From positions 1-23,472 of the forward strand of contig JAYMTF010001427.1 in NCBI GenBank assembly GCA_036897485.1: 23,472 bases of DNA, read 5' to 3'. This DNA is from Pelargonium nanum (taxonomy: Eukaryota > Streptophyta > Magnoliopsida > Geraniales > Geraniaceae). Of this stretch, positions 1 to 10,293 are shown one piece after another. The notes under the pieces are model-generated. The model did not search any database. It was not told where the DNA came from and saw nothing but the letters and a program-made list of their open reading frames with translations. Position 1 is the stretch's first letter. Each line of letters begins with the position of its first letter. Position numbers and translations under genes: made by a program.

Positions 1-1210
1 GGTAAGTACCCGGTACCGGTAGGTCCTCCTCCTTGGAGTACCCGTGCTTCATAGAGCTTCACAACAATACTTGCCTCGTGGCGAAGTTTTATGTTGATGG
101 ATGTAGATATTTGTGAATTTTGATTTGAACAGGTGCATCTAGGAGACACTCCTCACAATTTAACCGAAAAAGATTTTGAGTACTTGGCCCGTAAAACAGA
201 AGGTTTCTCAGGTTCAGATATATCTGTTTGTGTAAGTACCTAGTCCATATCTAGGACTGCTGCAGTTTCTGTTTGGGTATGTTCAACTCAGAACAATTTG
301 TTGAAAACGCTCTAAGATTTCCCCCTTTTCTTCTGATAGGTTAAGGATGTCCTATTCGAACCTGTTCGTAAAACCCAGGATGCTACTTTCTTTAAGAAGA
401 CATCCGATGATATGTGGGTTCCTTGTGGACCTAAAGAATCTGGAGCTGTTACAATTACCATGGAAGAACTTGATGCACGAGGCCTTGCTTCAAAGGTATG
501 GATGGATTTGCTAGAAATTTGAGTTGGCCATTTCTACCATTAATTTATGAAAAAAAAACACATCACTATCTTTCTCTTCGATACCGTAAAATCAGTTAAT
601 TGTTTCCAAGTTTACACATGGTAGCAAGAGTTTGTAGGATATCAATAACTTAAAATAGGTTTACTGAGGAAGGAAAGAATGAGAAATAACGCGCCGTAGG
701 TAAAAATGGCAATCTAGTGCATGAGGCTCCCATCATTTCGAGTTGTCTAGAAAATATGCATGTATGTGTTTTCATAGACTTACCAGGATCCTATCCTGGT
801 TTTGATCCAATGGATTTTAAAGAGAGAAGTAACTTTTACGATCTTTTGATTATAATGTTTTGAGTTAATTGTTTGGTAACTTATATACTGATTATAACTA
901 ATAGATTACAAAATTATAATTTGCTTATAATGTATCTATATTAAAAAAAAAATTGGGTTCGCCAACTTAATTGCTCTTTAACCATTCGTTTTCTAGATCA
1001 AATGATTATAAGATGTAACTGATTATAATTTCCACCCGATCATACTTAACTTTCGAAAAGCTAACCCAAACACCGTCTTGGCAGATACTCCCACCACCCA
1101 TAACAAGAAGAGATTTTGAAAAGGTGCTTGCAAGACAGAAGCCAACTGTAAGCAAGGCTGATCTCGAGGTACACGAAAGATTCACAAAGGAGTTCGGAGA
1201 GGAGGGGTGA
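1..1210 (+). CDS. SKD1: SKD1/VPS4-type AAA ATPase, 3' part
   Basis: This is the C-terminal part of a VPS4/SKD1 AAA ATPase, which uses ATP to take apart ESCRT-III polymers during multivesicular body sorting on endosomes. Base 1 is the last base of an exon, followed at once by a GTAAGT donor. The coding exons seen are 133-231, 340-495 and 1085-1210, and all junctions keep frame. The translation begins [10 protein letters not shown], contains GFSGSDI (the VPS4 counterpart of the sensor-2 GxSGADI motif), then [10 protein letters not shown] and the beta-domain segment. It ends with the Vps4 C-terminal helix (DFEKVLARQ) and EFGEEG before TGA at 1208-1210. The Walker A and B motifs and the MIT domain lie upstream, outside the window. 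No disruption is seen. A probable poly(A) signal follows at 1475. Identification is very secure; the symbol follows plant usage. Confidence 0.95.
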
Positions 1211-1973
1211 TATGAATTTATATAGGTAATACATATGTATGTGTTTAGTTATCAATTCCCTACTGTGTTGCATGAGGTTGCACAAGCCCTACGAGACCTC
1301 GGAAAGAGGGATTAGAGTACTCTATGATATGTTAAATTTTGCTTGTTACAATCAGGGAAGCTCAGTCGTGGTTGTACAGTAGAGTGTCAAGGGATGGATA
1401 CTTGATGATAATCGATAAAAGTTCATCAAATGTATGTGCTTAGTTTTGTTGAAACCGTCACATACGGTAGAAAAAATAAATGAAATGTGCTATTTGACTT
1501 ATATAAATATTGTTGTTTACACTAACTATTATTATGCATCTAAATTGATAGTTCATGTCAATTTCTTACATTTATGCTGAAAATAGGTTATATCCTCAAA
1601 CAATAAGCAAGAGTCATGTAACATGATAATTTCAAGAATGCAATAACTTTTTTACTAGAATAATTGAATAGAGTCAATACATATTTGCACTGACATAATG
1701 AATTTACAACAAAACCCTTGTTGGGTGGCTCTCCGGGGACGCCAACTATATGTTATATACATCATCCACCTCAGAAACCCTAACAATACTCGATTCTATT
1801 AACAACGAGGATCGAAACCAGTAAGCTAATAGTAATTCTATTAACTCTGCTGTTCTCGTCACTTTTGGTACTATCCCGACTGGAACTCAAACTGCTGTTG
1901 ATTCAGACCAGTTGAGTTTCGATTGAATTAGTCAGTTTGGTTCAAACGTCAACGCGTTGCTTCAGCGTTTAAA
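1211..1973. other. Convergent spacer between SKD1 and the MFS gene
   Basis: This spacer separates two converging genes and holds both 3' UTRs. I see no gene. A short open stretch on the + strand at 1828-1923 (starting NSINSAVLVT, ending in TGA) looks mildly coding-like but has no start codon and no recognised family. Confidence 0.6.
1475..1480 (+). terminator. Probable poly(A) signal of SKD1
   Basis: An AATAAA hexamer lies 265 nt past the SKD1 stop codon in AT-rich DNA, a normal 3'-UTR distance for a plant gene. It is the first canonical hexamer I found after the stop. Cleavage would fall near 1495-1510. Confidence 0.5.
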
Positions 1974-4900
1974 TCATTGGTCACTACACAGAAGAGGCTC
2001 TTCAATGTTTTCTATGTCATTCTTTGAATCATGACTATGGTCTTCTTGTTTTAGCATACAAGCATAACATAAAGCAAGAACCTGAGAAAACCAAGTTTTG
2101 TTTTAATCTCTGGATAAGCAAAAAGCATAGATGAGAGAAGAAACTGGGAAATGAGAGCAGCTAAAAAGCTTACCATGCATATGGATGCACACACTATGCT
2201 GAATCCTTTGCAGTTGAAAGGTGCATTTGCAGATAGGAACCAAGCTGACATTATAGTACCCGAAACACGAAAATGGAGTTAAATTAACGTCTTAGTTGGC
2301 GTTACATCAACGGTATCTTGAAACAAAAAAGATGAGTTCGTCCAACTTACAAGTCAATGGGCTCATTGCGATCGGAGATAACAAACTTGCTATTGACTGC
2401 ACTCCTGCGATGAATCCTTGCGCTTTTCCCTGTGATGAAAATAACGAAATGAACACCAAAACGCACAACAGCAGAAAGGAATTTGAAAGTTTTTCCGAAC
2501 TGTCAAGTTAGAGCCATTGATCAAGAAACCATATTTTGTAGCCTAAAAATGCATCAGAAGAAGCATACCTGATTGGTTGAGCTTGATGCTTTTGAAATGA
2601 TAGCAAAAGTCTGCATATCGACGAACAGAATGGAAAAAGGAAACGGTTAAAATGACTATAATCACGAAATAAGGAGAGATTGATCAATAGAGGCAGCATT
2701 TACCGAAGGTTTCACAAGAATGTAGACAACTCCAAATGAGGCGCTCAAGTACGGTACCTGAGTTAAGGCAAAGGTTTCCCATTGTTAAGGCTAATATCGG
2801 ATTAACTTTTTCTCTTGAAATGATCAATTCATGTAAACTAAGAAATAGCTTGAATATATATCGCAAAACCATATTCAAGAACGTACCCAAGATGCCCATG
2901 CCATACCATAAAGCAATGCCTGCAAAAGAAGCACAACAAATCTTCGTATTTAGACTTTTTTCGGGTTTTCTGATATGAGTTACTGAGAGGGAAGAGAAAG
3001 GTTACGCACATAAGCTATAGATGCAAGTAAGGCTGCGCACAGTATTGCCTTCTCTCCGACCAATGGGTTTATCAGAGGAAGCACCAACATCTATAACAAA
3101 CAGCAAGCAACACATGGAAGATATAAATTTCAAACCATATACGAAGAATATATGAGAAAAACAGAATCAAGGTTCATAACATATTTCGGTGTATATAGTT
3201 GATGTGGAACAGGACAGGGATTAGCAGATTTCAATGAAAAGTTTAATAATACTCTTGAAGTCAGCAACAGATTTTATCATGAAAAGCTTACCTGAGAAAC
3301 AATAGAACCCACTCCCACCATCATTAAGATTTCTGAAAACTGATTCTTGTCAAAACCAAAAGCTGCCTTCAGATAGTACTGCACGAGGAATCACATGAAT
3401 GTTAAACTAAACATCATCAGTTTGCAGTGAAAACGTAATGAAAAGAAACTTGCTTTGTTAAATTGATTAGGAGCATACCAGCAAGACTGTGCTGATTCCA
3501 GACATTCCCAATTCGTAGAAGAAAGAAACAACAGAAATGCCTCTGAGTGTTGGACTGAAAGGCAAAATGCAAATCTTTAGCTAGACTATCGCTGAGCGGA
3601 TACAAATTTTTCACATAAATATTTGTATAAAGAATATGACGTACTGATACGTTTAAGAAGATCCACAAAATACATGTCACTAAAGCAGAACCGGGACATT
3701 TTGAGTATACAGATACCACGTAAACGTACCTGCTAAGAACTACTGTTGCAGCATCTTTCATTGATCTGCATCTTTTTGTGACAACATTAAGTGTCTTAGT
3801 CAAGCAAGCCGAATCTTGGTCCTGCCTTGGGGCCAGTTCAACTGTCTCGGCCATGAAGAAATACATATAAAGCGGACAGAAGATCAATAGAACAATTGAA
3901 ACCTTAAAAAGGAAAAGGGAAAAAAGTTCCATCAGTTGAAGGTAAAACAAAAGATACCAGAAACAACTAAGAAGCAAAGATGAAGTTAAAGAAACAACTT
4001 ACGTCAAAAATGTACTTCTCTGGAAGAAAGCGTGCAAGTATGTTTCCCACGACATGTGAAACAGAAAATAGACCTGTAATCCAACTAAATGCTGCAGCCC
4101 TCTTACTCTCGGCAACAAAATCTGCCTATAAAAAATGAGGAGATTGTGGTGAATCATAATGTTTCATATCCATCCTTCATGTTTAGAACCCATCAGGGAA
4201 TGAGTTTTACCGCATAAGCAACTGCGATGCAGAAGATGCTGCCTTGGCTTATGATGTATGAAAATGTACGAATCACATAGTAAGCGTACACAACTTCCCT
4301 AGACTGATTCCAGGCAAGTAAAGCTGAAATGACAAACCAAAAAGAAAGAGTAAGTTCCCATCGCAGCATTGTCTTTGATTGAATCGTATATATGTGCAAG
4401 ATTAACAGGCCTTAAGTGATCTTAGACTTGGATACATATTAAGCACATGCACTCACATGAAGGACAGTTACATAGAGCATTTTCTTGTATTATATATATT
4501 TGAATAAAAAGTTGGTCTGTAAAACATACCAAAGGGGATTATGGTTGTGGATACAGTAAGCATTAGTAAAGGTTTACGCCCGTGCTCGTCTGCAAGCTGA
4601 CCCAAAATTGGAAGCACAACCATCTTGAAAATCCCAACAACCTGTAAAAAGGAAAGCACAAAAGTTCCTAAGACTTCATAGAATAAAGTAAAATAAATGA
4701 AGATCAGAATCCAGTTTATCATCAACATAAGTTATAGATTCTATTTTTCTCCCTGTAGAAGTAACCTTGTAGACATAAATTTCATTCTTCCAAATCCTAT
4801 GTACAAGCACTAAAATACAACTTCTGGGTCCAACTTAAGTGAAGAAAACCTTACTGGCACAGTTATGTACTGTTCATTTGCTATATATTCAAATTGTACC

Positions 4901-7299
4901 AAGAAACTAGTTGATTTCATGAATCTCCACAAGCACTTGTTCAGGATATGCCTAAGATAGTGCAATTATAATGTTTAATCACTTGATGTGAAAAATAAAA
5001 GGATAGGCATCCACTTGTTTGAACCTCAACAAAATGAGAAGTTGAGGGTAAGCAACATATTTTTTAGCTTATGAACCATAATAAACAAAATGAGAAACTA
5101 GGGGTATCCGGCTGATTTTTTTCTTGCTTATACGTGATCCTTCGGTCCCCAAATGAGTGTCCACTTTTACTCACTCTTATTGTAAGAAAGTCAAAGGTTC
5201 TAATTTAGGTATATAACTAACTAAAAAAGAAAGTGGATAATCATTTTGAAAAGAAAAAACAAATTATAGAGAAAGTTGACACTCATTTTGGGATATAGGA
5301 AGTAGTCAATTTTTAATAGAGAGAAGTGATAAAGAGCTGCCTTTTTCTTTTTCTTTCATTCTCAGAAGGGTGAGGAACGTGGAAGGAGTGGGGGAGAGAA
5401 AGATTGGTCACATTCATGCACTAATTGTTGCATGCCCCACATTTCAACTATCTCATGACCCAACTTTGTAAGTTATATTCATTAAAACAGATCAAGCAAG
5501 TAGACCATAAAAATGAACTACAACCTTATTATAGGACTAACAGGAAATAAAGAATAATGTTATTTAACCACAAAAATGGCACCTATAGGACCCACACTTG
5601 CACTTGAAAAGTAAAAGCATTGCTTGCAAGTATCATCTACTCGCTTGACATCATATTCACTATGATAATCAGGCTGGAATGGTAAACCCAAATACTCTAC
5701 GCAACATGTTTAGTTCTTTTTTGAGAAAATAAACTAAACATGATTGGTGTCCCTCTAATACAAGATATTAGTCATTAAGAGTAAAGAAGAGTAACAAATT
5801 GACAAGATGAGCCACTAATAATAATTCTTGCAAATGTTTGAAATTTAATAGGTATACTATTGTTGATATATAATATGTTTTTGTGCTTAAGCTTTGAAGA
5901 TATGAAGTTATTTATGCAGAAATAGACAAAATAATGAGTCAATTGTATCAGAAACAACCTCTTAAACATATATATTATATGTATGTATGTATGTATGAAC
6001 AGCAATAAAAAATTTATTGAAGATCCAATCCAACTATTTTGTATGAAGTTAACAGCAACCAATACTTTAATATTGGGAAATCTACCAATATCTCAGTGGA
6101 GAACCACTAAACTTCTCAGCATTAGCTTCCAAAAGGACTCAATATTAAAATTGTCAGCTCAGTAAGACACTGATGGGCTGGAAATTATTGTCTAGAAGTG
6201 AAACTTAAAAATTGACAGTGATAGTGATAGGTTTTTAGAGAGAAATCATTATTAATACAAAAGATTTTTAAAAAAATGTGAAGGGACCATGTTGGCAATA
6301 TGAAAAGAAAAAAATTGTTTTCCACTCTTGACTGGAGGTACCAAAACATGAAGGCTAAATTTTTTATGCAGAAACCAACATTTAAACCCAAAACACATTA
6401 GAATTTTTTTATAATAAAAAAATATGAATATATGTATCATAATTCCTGTTACTTTAAAGGATATGGAATAAAGAATTTTGAAGCATAATTAGTAGAATCA
6501 TGTATCTTCCGTGAAGATGAAGAAAAGAAAACTAAGACACCAACTTTGAATTTCCCTTTCTGATTGTTTCCCAACAATCAACATATCCCTACCAACTCAG
6601 CCCTATCCATCTTTTTACTTGGCTGTGAATAGTAAAATTCTGTTTGGTTGCCTAGAAAACTGATGAGAAAATAAAAGAAAATTTACAAGAATCCCATAAT
6701 TGATGAACTCACCTTGACCAAGCCAAATTCTCACCCCAAACTCAACTGGTTATCTTTTTTTCCCAAGACCCAAAAATCAAAAATTTGAATCACTCATTTC
6801 CTTATCCAACTGTTCTACCCCTTCCCCACCAAATGGGTCAGCTCAGGACACATCAAAATTCCAAATTTTCCTCAACTTTCCCAGCAACCAAACAAAAGGT
6901 AATTGATGAACTCACCTTGACCAAGCCAAATTCTCACCCAAAACTCAACTGGGTATCTTTATTTCCCAAGACCCAAAACTCAAAAATTTGAACCACCCAT
7001 TTCCTCAACCAAATGGGTCAGCTCAGGACACTTCAAAATCCCAAATTTTCCCAGCAACCAAACAAAAGAAAGGATGAGAAAAACAAAGAAAATGTACACA
7101 CCGTTTGTTGAATTCCAGAAACATAAATGGCCTCGGAGCAAGTAGACTGTCCAGGACAGAGAGCACCAGCAGTGACATCAACAAGAACCGAAACTGTCAT
7201 CTCCTCCGCAATCCAGTGAACACAGAGCGGAAACAGCAAGTGAATCAGAGGCCTGAGCTCCCTCAGTCCAGTCTTCGACCCCATTTCCTTCTTCTCCAT
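1974..7299 (-). CDS. Major facilitator superfamily transporter, HIAT1/MFSD14-like
   Basis: This is a complete 449-residue MFS transporter of the tetracycline-resistance-like group (hippocampus abundant transcript-like; the Arabidopsis MEE15/At2g16970-At2g16990 relatives). Substrate unknown; expected location is a membrane, with 12 helices. Exons in transcript order: 7299-7102, 4641-4530, 4323-4211, 4125-4003, 3902-3730, 3554-3479, 3378-3292, 3090-3010, 2919-2887, 2757-2704, 2610-2569, 2429-2351, 2244-2174 and 2081-1974. They total 1350 nt with frame kept at all 13 junctions. Exon 1 gives [10 protein letters not shown] and the lumenal [12 protein letters not shown]. Exon 2 gives the MFS motif [11 protein letters not shown] (about residues 80-89). 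Later exons give [27 protein letters not shown] and the terminal EEPLLCSDQ. An in-frame ATG five codons downstream (MGSK) is an alternative start. Exon 9 is only 33 nt and intron 1 is 2460 nt. Exon 8 uses a GTGCGT donor, weaker than the rest. Confidence 0.93.
5135..5304. mobile_element. Stowaway-like MITE in MFS intron 1
   Basis: The 170-bp element has terminal inverted repeats of about 27 bp. The left end is TGATCCTTCGGTCCCC followed by AAATGAGTGTC. The right end, read on the minus strand, is TACTTCCTATATCCC followed by AAAATGAGTGTC. Both resemble the plant Stowaway (Tc1/mariner) end TACTCCCTCCGTCCC, and the right copy is closer. The interior is AT-rich and non-coding. The left copy has lost the TA target dinucleotide, so this is an old insertion. 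Confidence 0.7.
5979..5996. repeat. Short ATGT microsatellite
   Basis: About four and a half copies of the tetranucleotide ATGT lie in intron 1 of the MFS gene, just after an AT-rich run. No function is implied. Confidence 0.6.
6698..7068. repeat. Tandem duplication in MFS intron 1, next to exon 1
   Basis: Two head-to-tail copies lie at about 6698-6898 (201 bp) and 6901-7068 (168 bp), separated by 2 bp. Both begin AATTGATGAACTCACCTTGA and end with CCAGCAACCAAACAAAAG. The second copy lacks roughly 30 bp and has scattered substitutions. On the minus (sense) strand each copy carries AAGGTGAGT, a perfect 5' splice-site consensus (6707-6715 and 6910-6918), only 30-400 nt past exon 1 of the transporter. 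Confidence 0.85.
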
Positions 7300-7432
7300 A
7301 TCTCGTCGTTATCTCAATCAAGTTTCGATTTTTATCTCCGATTAGGAACGGAAACTGAAATTCAACGTATTTATGGGATGAGAAATGGACTGGTTGGTGG
7401 GTGGTTGGTGAGGAAATGGAGCTCCGGTGGAG

Positions 7433-7442
7433 TATATAAATA
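7433..7442 (-). promoter_or_regulatory. Candidate TATA box of the MFS gene
   Basis: The AT-only block TATATAAATA (plus strand) lies 134 bp upstream of the MFS start codon, between GC-richer sequences. That would allow a 5' UTR of about 100 nt. The motif reads better in the plus direction than the minus, so its orientation is uncertain. Confidence 0.4.
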
Positions 7443-10079
7443 TGGGTAAAAAAGCGGGAGCTGGAAATAGGAGCGTGTGTAGGCATGAGCCTGCGTGTGT
7501 TGTCGCGTGGTTTGGGCTTGTGAGCTTGTGTTTCGACCCTTTCTTTTTCTCTGTGTGTCAATGGCGAATCCGAGCTGGCTTTGCGGCGCTGAGCCTTTAG
7601 AGCTTTTCTTGGCTTTTGCCTATTACTGCCCGTCAGAATGATGTTTCTAGTTTCTATTTTAAGAAAAATTTAATGACAAGTTAGCTAATGTTGTATATTT
7701 ATTATTGTATTTTAATGATTTTTAGTCGGTTTCTGACATGTCAGTACAAGTCTACCGATCTTGGTCACAATGAAGACCAAAGAATTCATATTATTCACCG
7801 ACCGTGCTTGTGGGTCGAAATTGGAGGTCATTGAAAGGCTTTGGAAAATCGAAGCCAATGTTCATTGGGATTAATCTCGTCACATGCGTTGAACCCCAAT
7901 ATGTGTTTGTTATCGAGGAATATCAGGGGTTGTTCGGGCACTCCATAAGTCAAGCAGGTTGTTGTTGCCGAAACGGACCTGCGTATCAAGAGCTTCAGTT
8001 GTGTATGAGGGCTTTTTGTTCAGCCTCCCATTCATTTGATTCTTGGAGTTTATACTCGATTAGTTTGTCGGGTTGATGTGTTTTGTTCGTTTTCTTCTCT
8101 AAAAAATTTTGTACTTATATTCGTCTATTTTGGATTCTTTAATAAAAATACCGATCGTTTATAATATAAAAAATCCCCAAAGTAACGACAATTCCATCCC
8201 GCCAAAGTGGAATTATTTGCTTAATCCTGATTTTCTAATGAGGTTTAGCAACTTTATTGACGGACTAGTCTTAATCGAACATTCCTTGACTTATACTCAT
8301 TGCTCTCTTTAAAATACTAATTAAAATATATGAAAACATTTTACTCATTTGTATTTCTCATAAAGTACATAACTAAATAAAATGTTGTTGTCAGCTGAAA
8401 ATTTAGTTGCCAACCAAAAAAATATTGTTGTATATATGGAGAAGCATGGTGGAGGTGGCTTTGAAGAAGCATAATTGGTGGGTTGAAGAAGCAAGTTTTT
8501 TACTTAAAGCTAAATCAAAAGACAATTAAAATGACACAAAGTGGCCTAGTGGATTGGATTGGGTTTTAAAATATTAGTGAATTACAAGTGAAAAGTGCAA
8601 GTCAAGCCATCCATCTATCCACAAGACCACAACACCATCCCAATTCTCATAAATGCTGTCCTTTGTGAATATTCAAGGGCCAACCCAAGGTGTATATATA
8701 TGATCCATGCACTCAAAAATTTATGATGAATCATATTCATAATGTGAAGAGGAGCCACCACATATGCCAATATTCTTCTCACAATTGTGCAAAAAGTATT
8801 TTCCAAATAATATATTTTTAAGTTCAAGTCGAGAGATAAACTCCTCGCGAATGTGTATTTGTGAATAACGACCAAAGTTCGTTTTCTATGCTCAAATTAA
8901 GGCAGATTGGACCAAACGGTTTAAACGGTTTAGATTCTCTTTGAGGTTTCGGGTTCGAACTTCCCTACTGACGGTATGGGGTGGGTTAATTGGATTAAAA
9001 GGGGAGAGCTAATGATTGGCTTCAACCCATGAAGTCTAGGTCAAGATCAATATAGTGACCCCCCAAAAAAAGCAACAAGAGAGAAATGAGGACATACAAT
9101 TGTGGACTCCATATCATATAAACTCTATAGTCCATGACATACACACTTGACATTACATTAAGATTCCTAAATTACAACCCACTCTAGAATAAGACAACCT
9201 TGAGTATTGACTTTTAATTCAATTTTTATGCAACAAAAATGAGCAAACATTGACATATTATTGGTTATAAGTGTGTATATATGATCAAGACTAGTTCTCT
9301 TCCTTGCACTTGCTTCATACATGCGTAGCAAAGATACGAATATTGAGTCCAAAATTCATTTCTAAACTCATCAAACTTCATTGTAAGGCTGATAATGAAT
9401 CTATCCGCGCATACGCAGCATCATCCTAATAATACAGAGATACAAAAGCATATATTTTGTGAACTTTGTTTCATGTTTGAGTGAATTTATTGAAGAAACG
9501 GTGCATGAGTTCTATCTCCATCTACTCTTCCTACGAAGACGCCTCCTGAGAAGAAAACATGATAAAAAGATGTCAATCAACCAGAAACCTAGCTGCAGGA
9601 ACAAGAGTTATGCCCTAAACGTTAAAATATCCAAATGTGACGCAGTAACAGATATGTTGCAAAAGACGTATAGAGTTTCCAAATTTTGGGGGTGAAGCTC
9701 CTGTCCACGAGATTTACATGGGATAACAAGAAACAAAGGAATATAACAACACAATATTCGGCTAAGGCCAAATATGACGGTATTCGCAGAACTTTATGGA
9801 GTACCAGATTCGGTTTGCCCAAATAGCATGAGAAAAGAAAACAACAATGGAAGATTTGCCTTTCATAAGCAGTGTGTGTGTGCCAAGAGATAGCCATATA
9901 AGGTGCGCACAAACAGTTAAGTTCTTGAAAGCCATTGTAGCAGCAAATCAACATAGCATATGAAGAAAACAAAAATTTGACCGATCCAATTGCTGCTACA
10001 TCCAGTTGTTTAGAAACCAGTGTCGGCTTGACAACAATGGTGGAAATATTGGAAAACTACTTGCCATAAATTGCAAAAT
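7443..10079. other. Spacer between the MFS and NFU genes
   Basis: This long AT-rich interval lies upstream of the MFS gene and beyond the NFU 3' end. I find no supported gene. An open stretch at 7804-8076 (+) starts with GTG rather than ATG and matches no family. A tRNA-derived SINE-like segment at 8894-9075 is the only structure that stands out. Nothing recognisable is seen at 7562-8890 or 9080-10079. Confidence 0.6.
8894..9075 (+). mobile_element. Possible tRNA-derived SINE
   Basis: A segment of about 180 bp contains GGTTCGAAC (8952-8960), a match to the RNA polymerase III B box, inside the typical SINE context of GAGGTTTCGGGTTCGAAC. An A-box-like stretch lies about 35-40 bp upstream but is weak. 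The segment ends in a C-run and A-run (CCCCCCAAAAAAA, about 9060-9071), which could be a SINE tail. No cloverleaf can be folded, so it is not a tRNA gene. No clear target-site duplication was found. Confidence 0.4.
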
Positions 10080-10085
10080 TTTATT
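10080..10085 (-). terminator. Probable poly(A) signal of the NFU gene
   Basis: Read on the minus strand this is AATAAA, lying 209 nt past the NFU stop codon, a usual 3'-UTR distance. It was the only canonical hexamer I noticed close to the stop. Confidence 0.5.
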
Positions 10086-10293
10086 ATTACATGCCATCAC
10101 ACCGCTCCAAATTCTTACTATGGGGATATACTTGCTAGCAAGCTTACAGCAATGTGTCCACAAATTTACCAATAAATAAGTTAATTCGGTAAGCAGAGCA
10201 TATTGCCTTCTATACAAAGAATAAGTACCTTCAGTCCTCTTTGAGCTCACTATTATCTCAGTCACAAATTCTTGAGTAAGATGATAAATTAAA

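Noticed and set aside
820-1080. AT-rich stretch in the last SKD1 intron with repeated GATTATAA units and TGTTTGG-like ends, resembling a hAT-type MITE
   Set aside because: The inverted ends align over only about 8-10 bases and no target duplication is visible. Repeated AT-rich octamers are expected by chance in such an intron.
1828-1923. Coding-like open stretch downstream of SKD1
   Set aside because: It is short, without a start codon or recognised similarity. It could be a gene relic but nothing supports that.
3417-3977. 186-codon open frame on the minus strand as a single-exon gene
   Set aside because: It is exon 5 of the MFS transporter (3902-3730) read through into its introns. The real splice sites keep the frame of the full transporter.
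7804-8076. 90-codon open frame on the + strand in the MFS-NFU spacer
   Set aside because: It starts with GTG, has no ATG near its 5' end, no recognised domain, and no promoter or splice context.
8952-8960. B-box GGTTCGAAC as part of a tRNA gene
   Set aside because: No cloverleaf, anticodon arm or acceptor stem can be formed around it. A SINE remnant explains it better.
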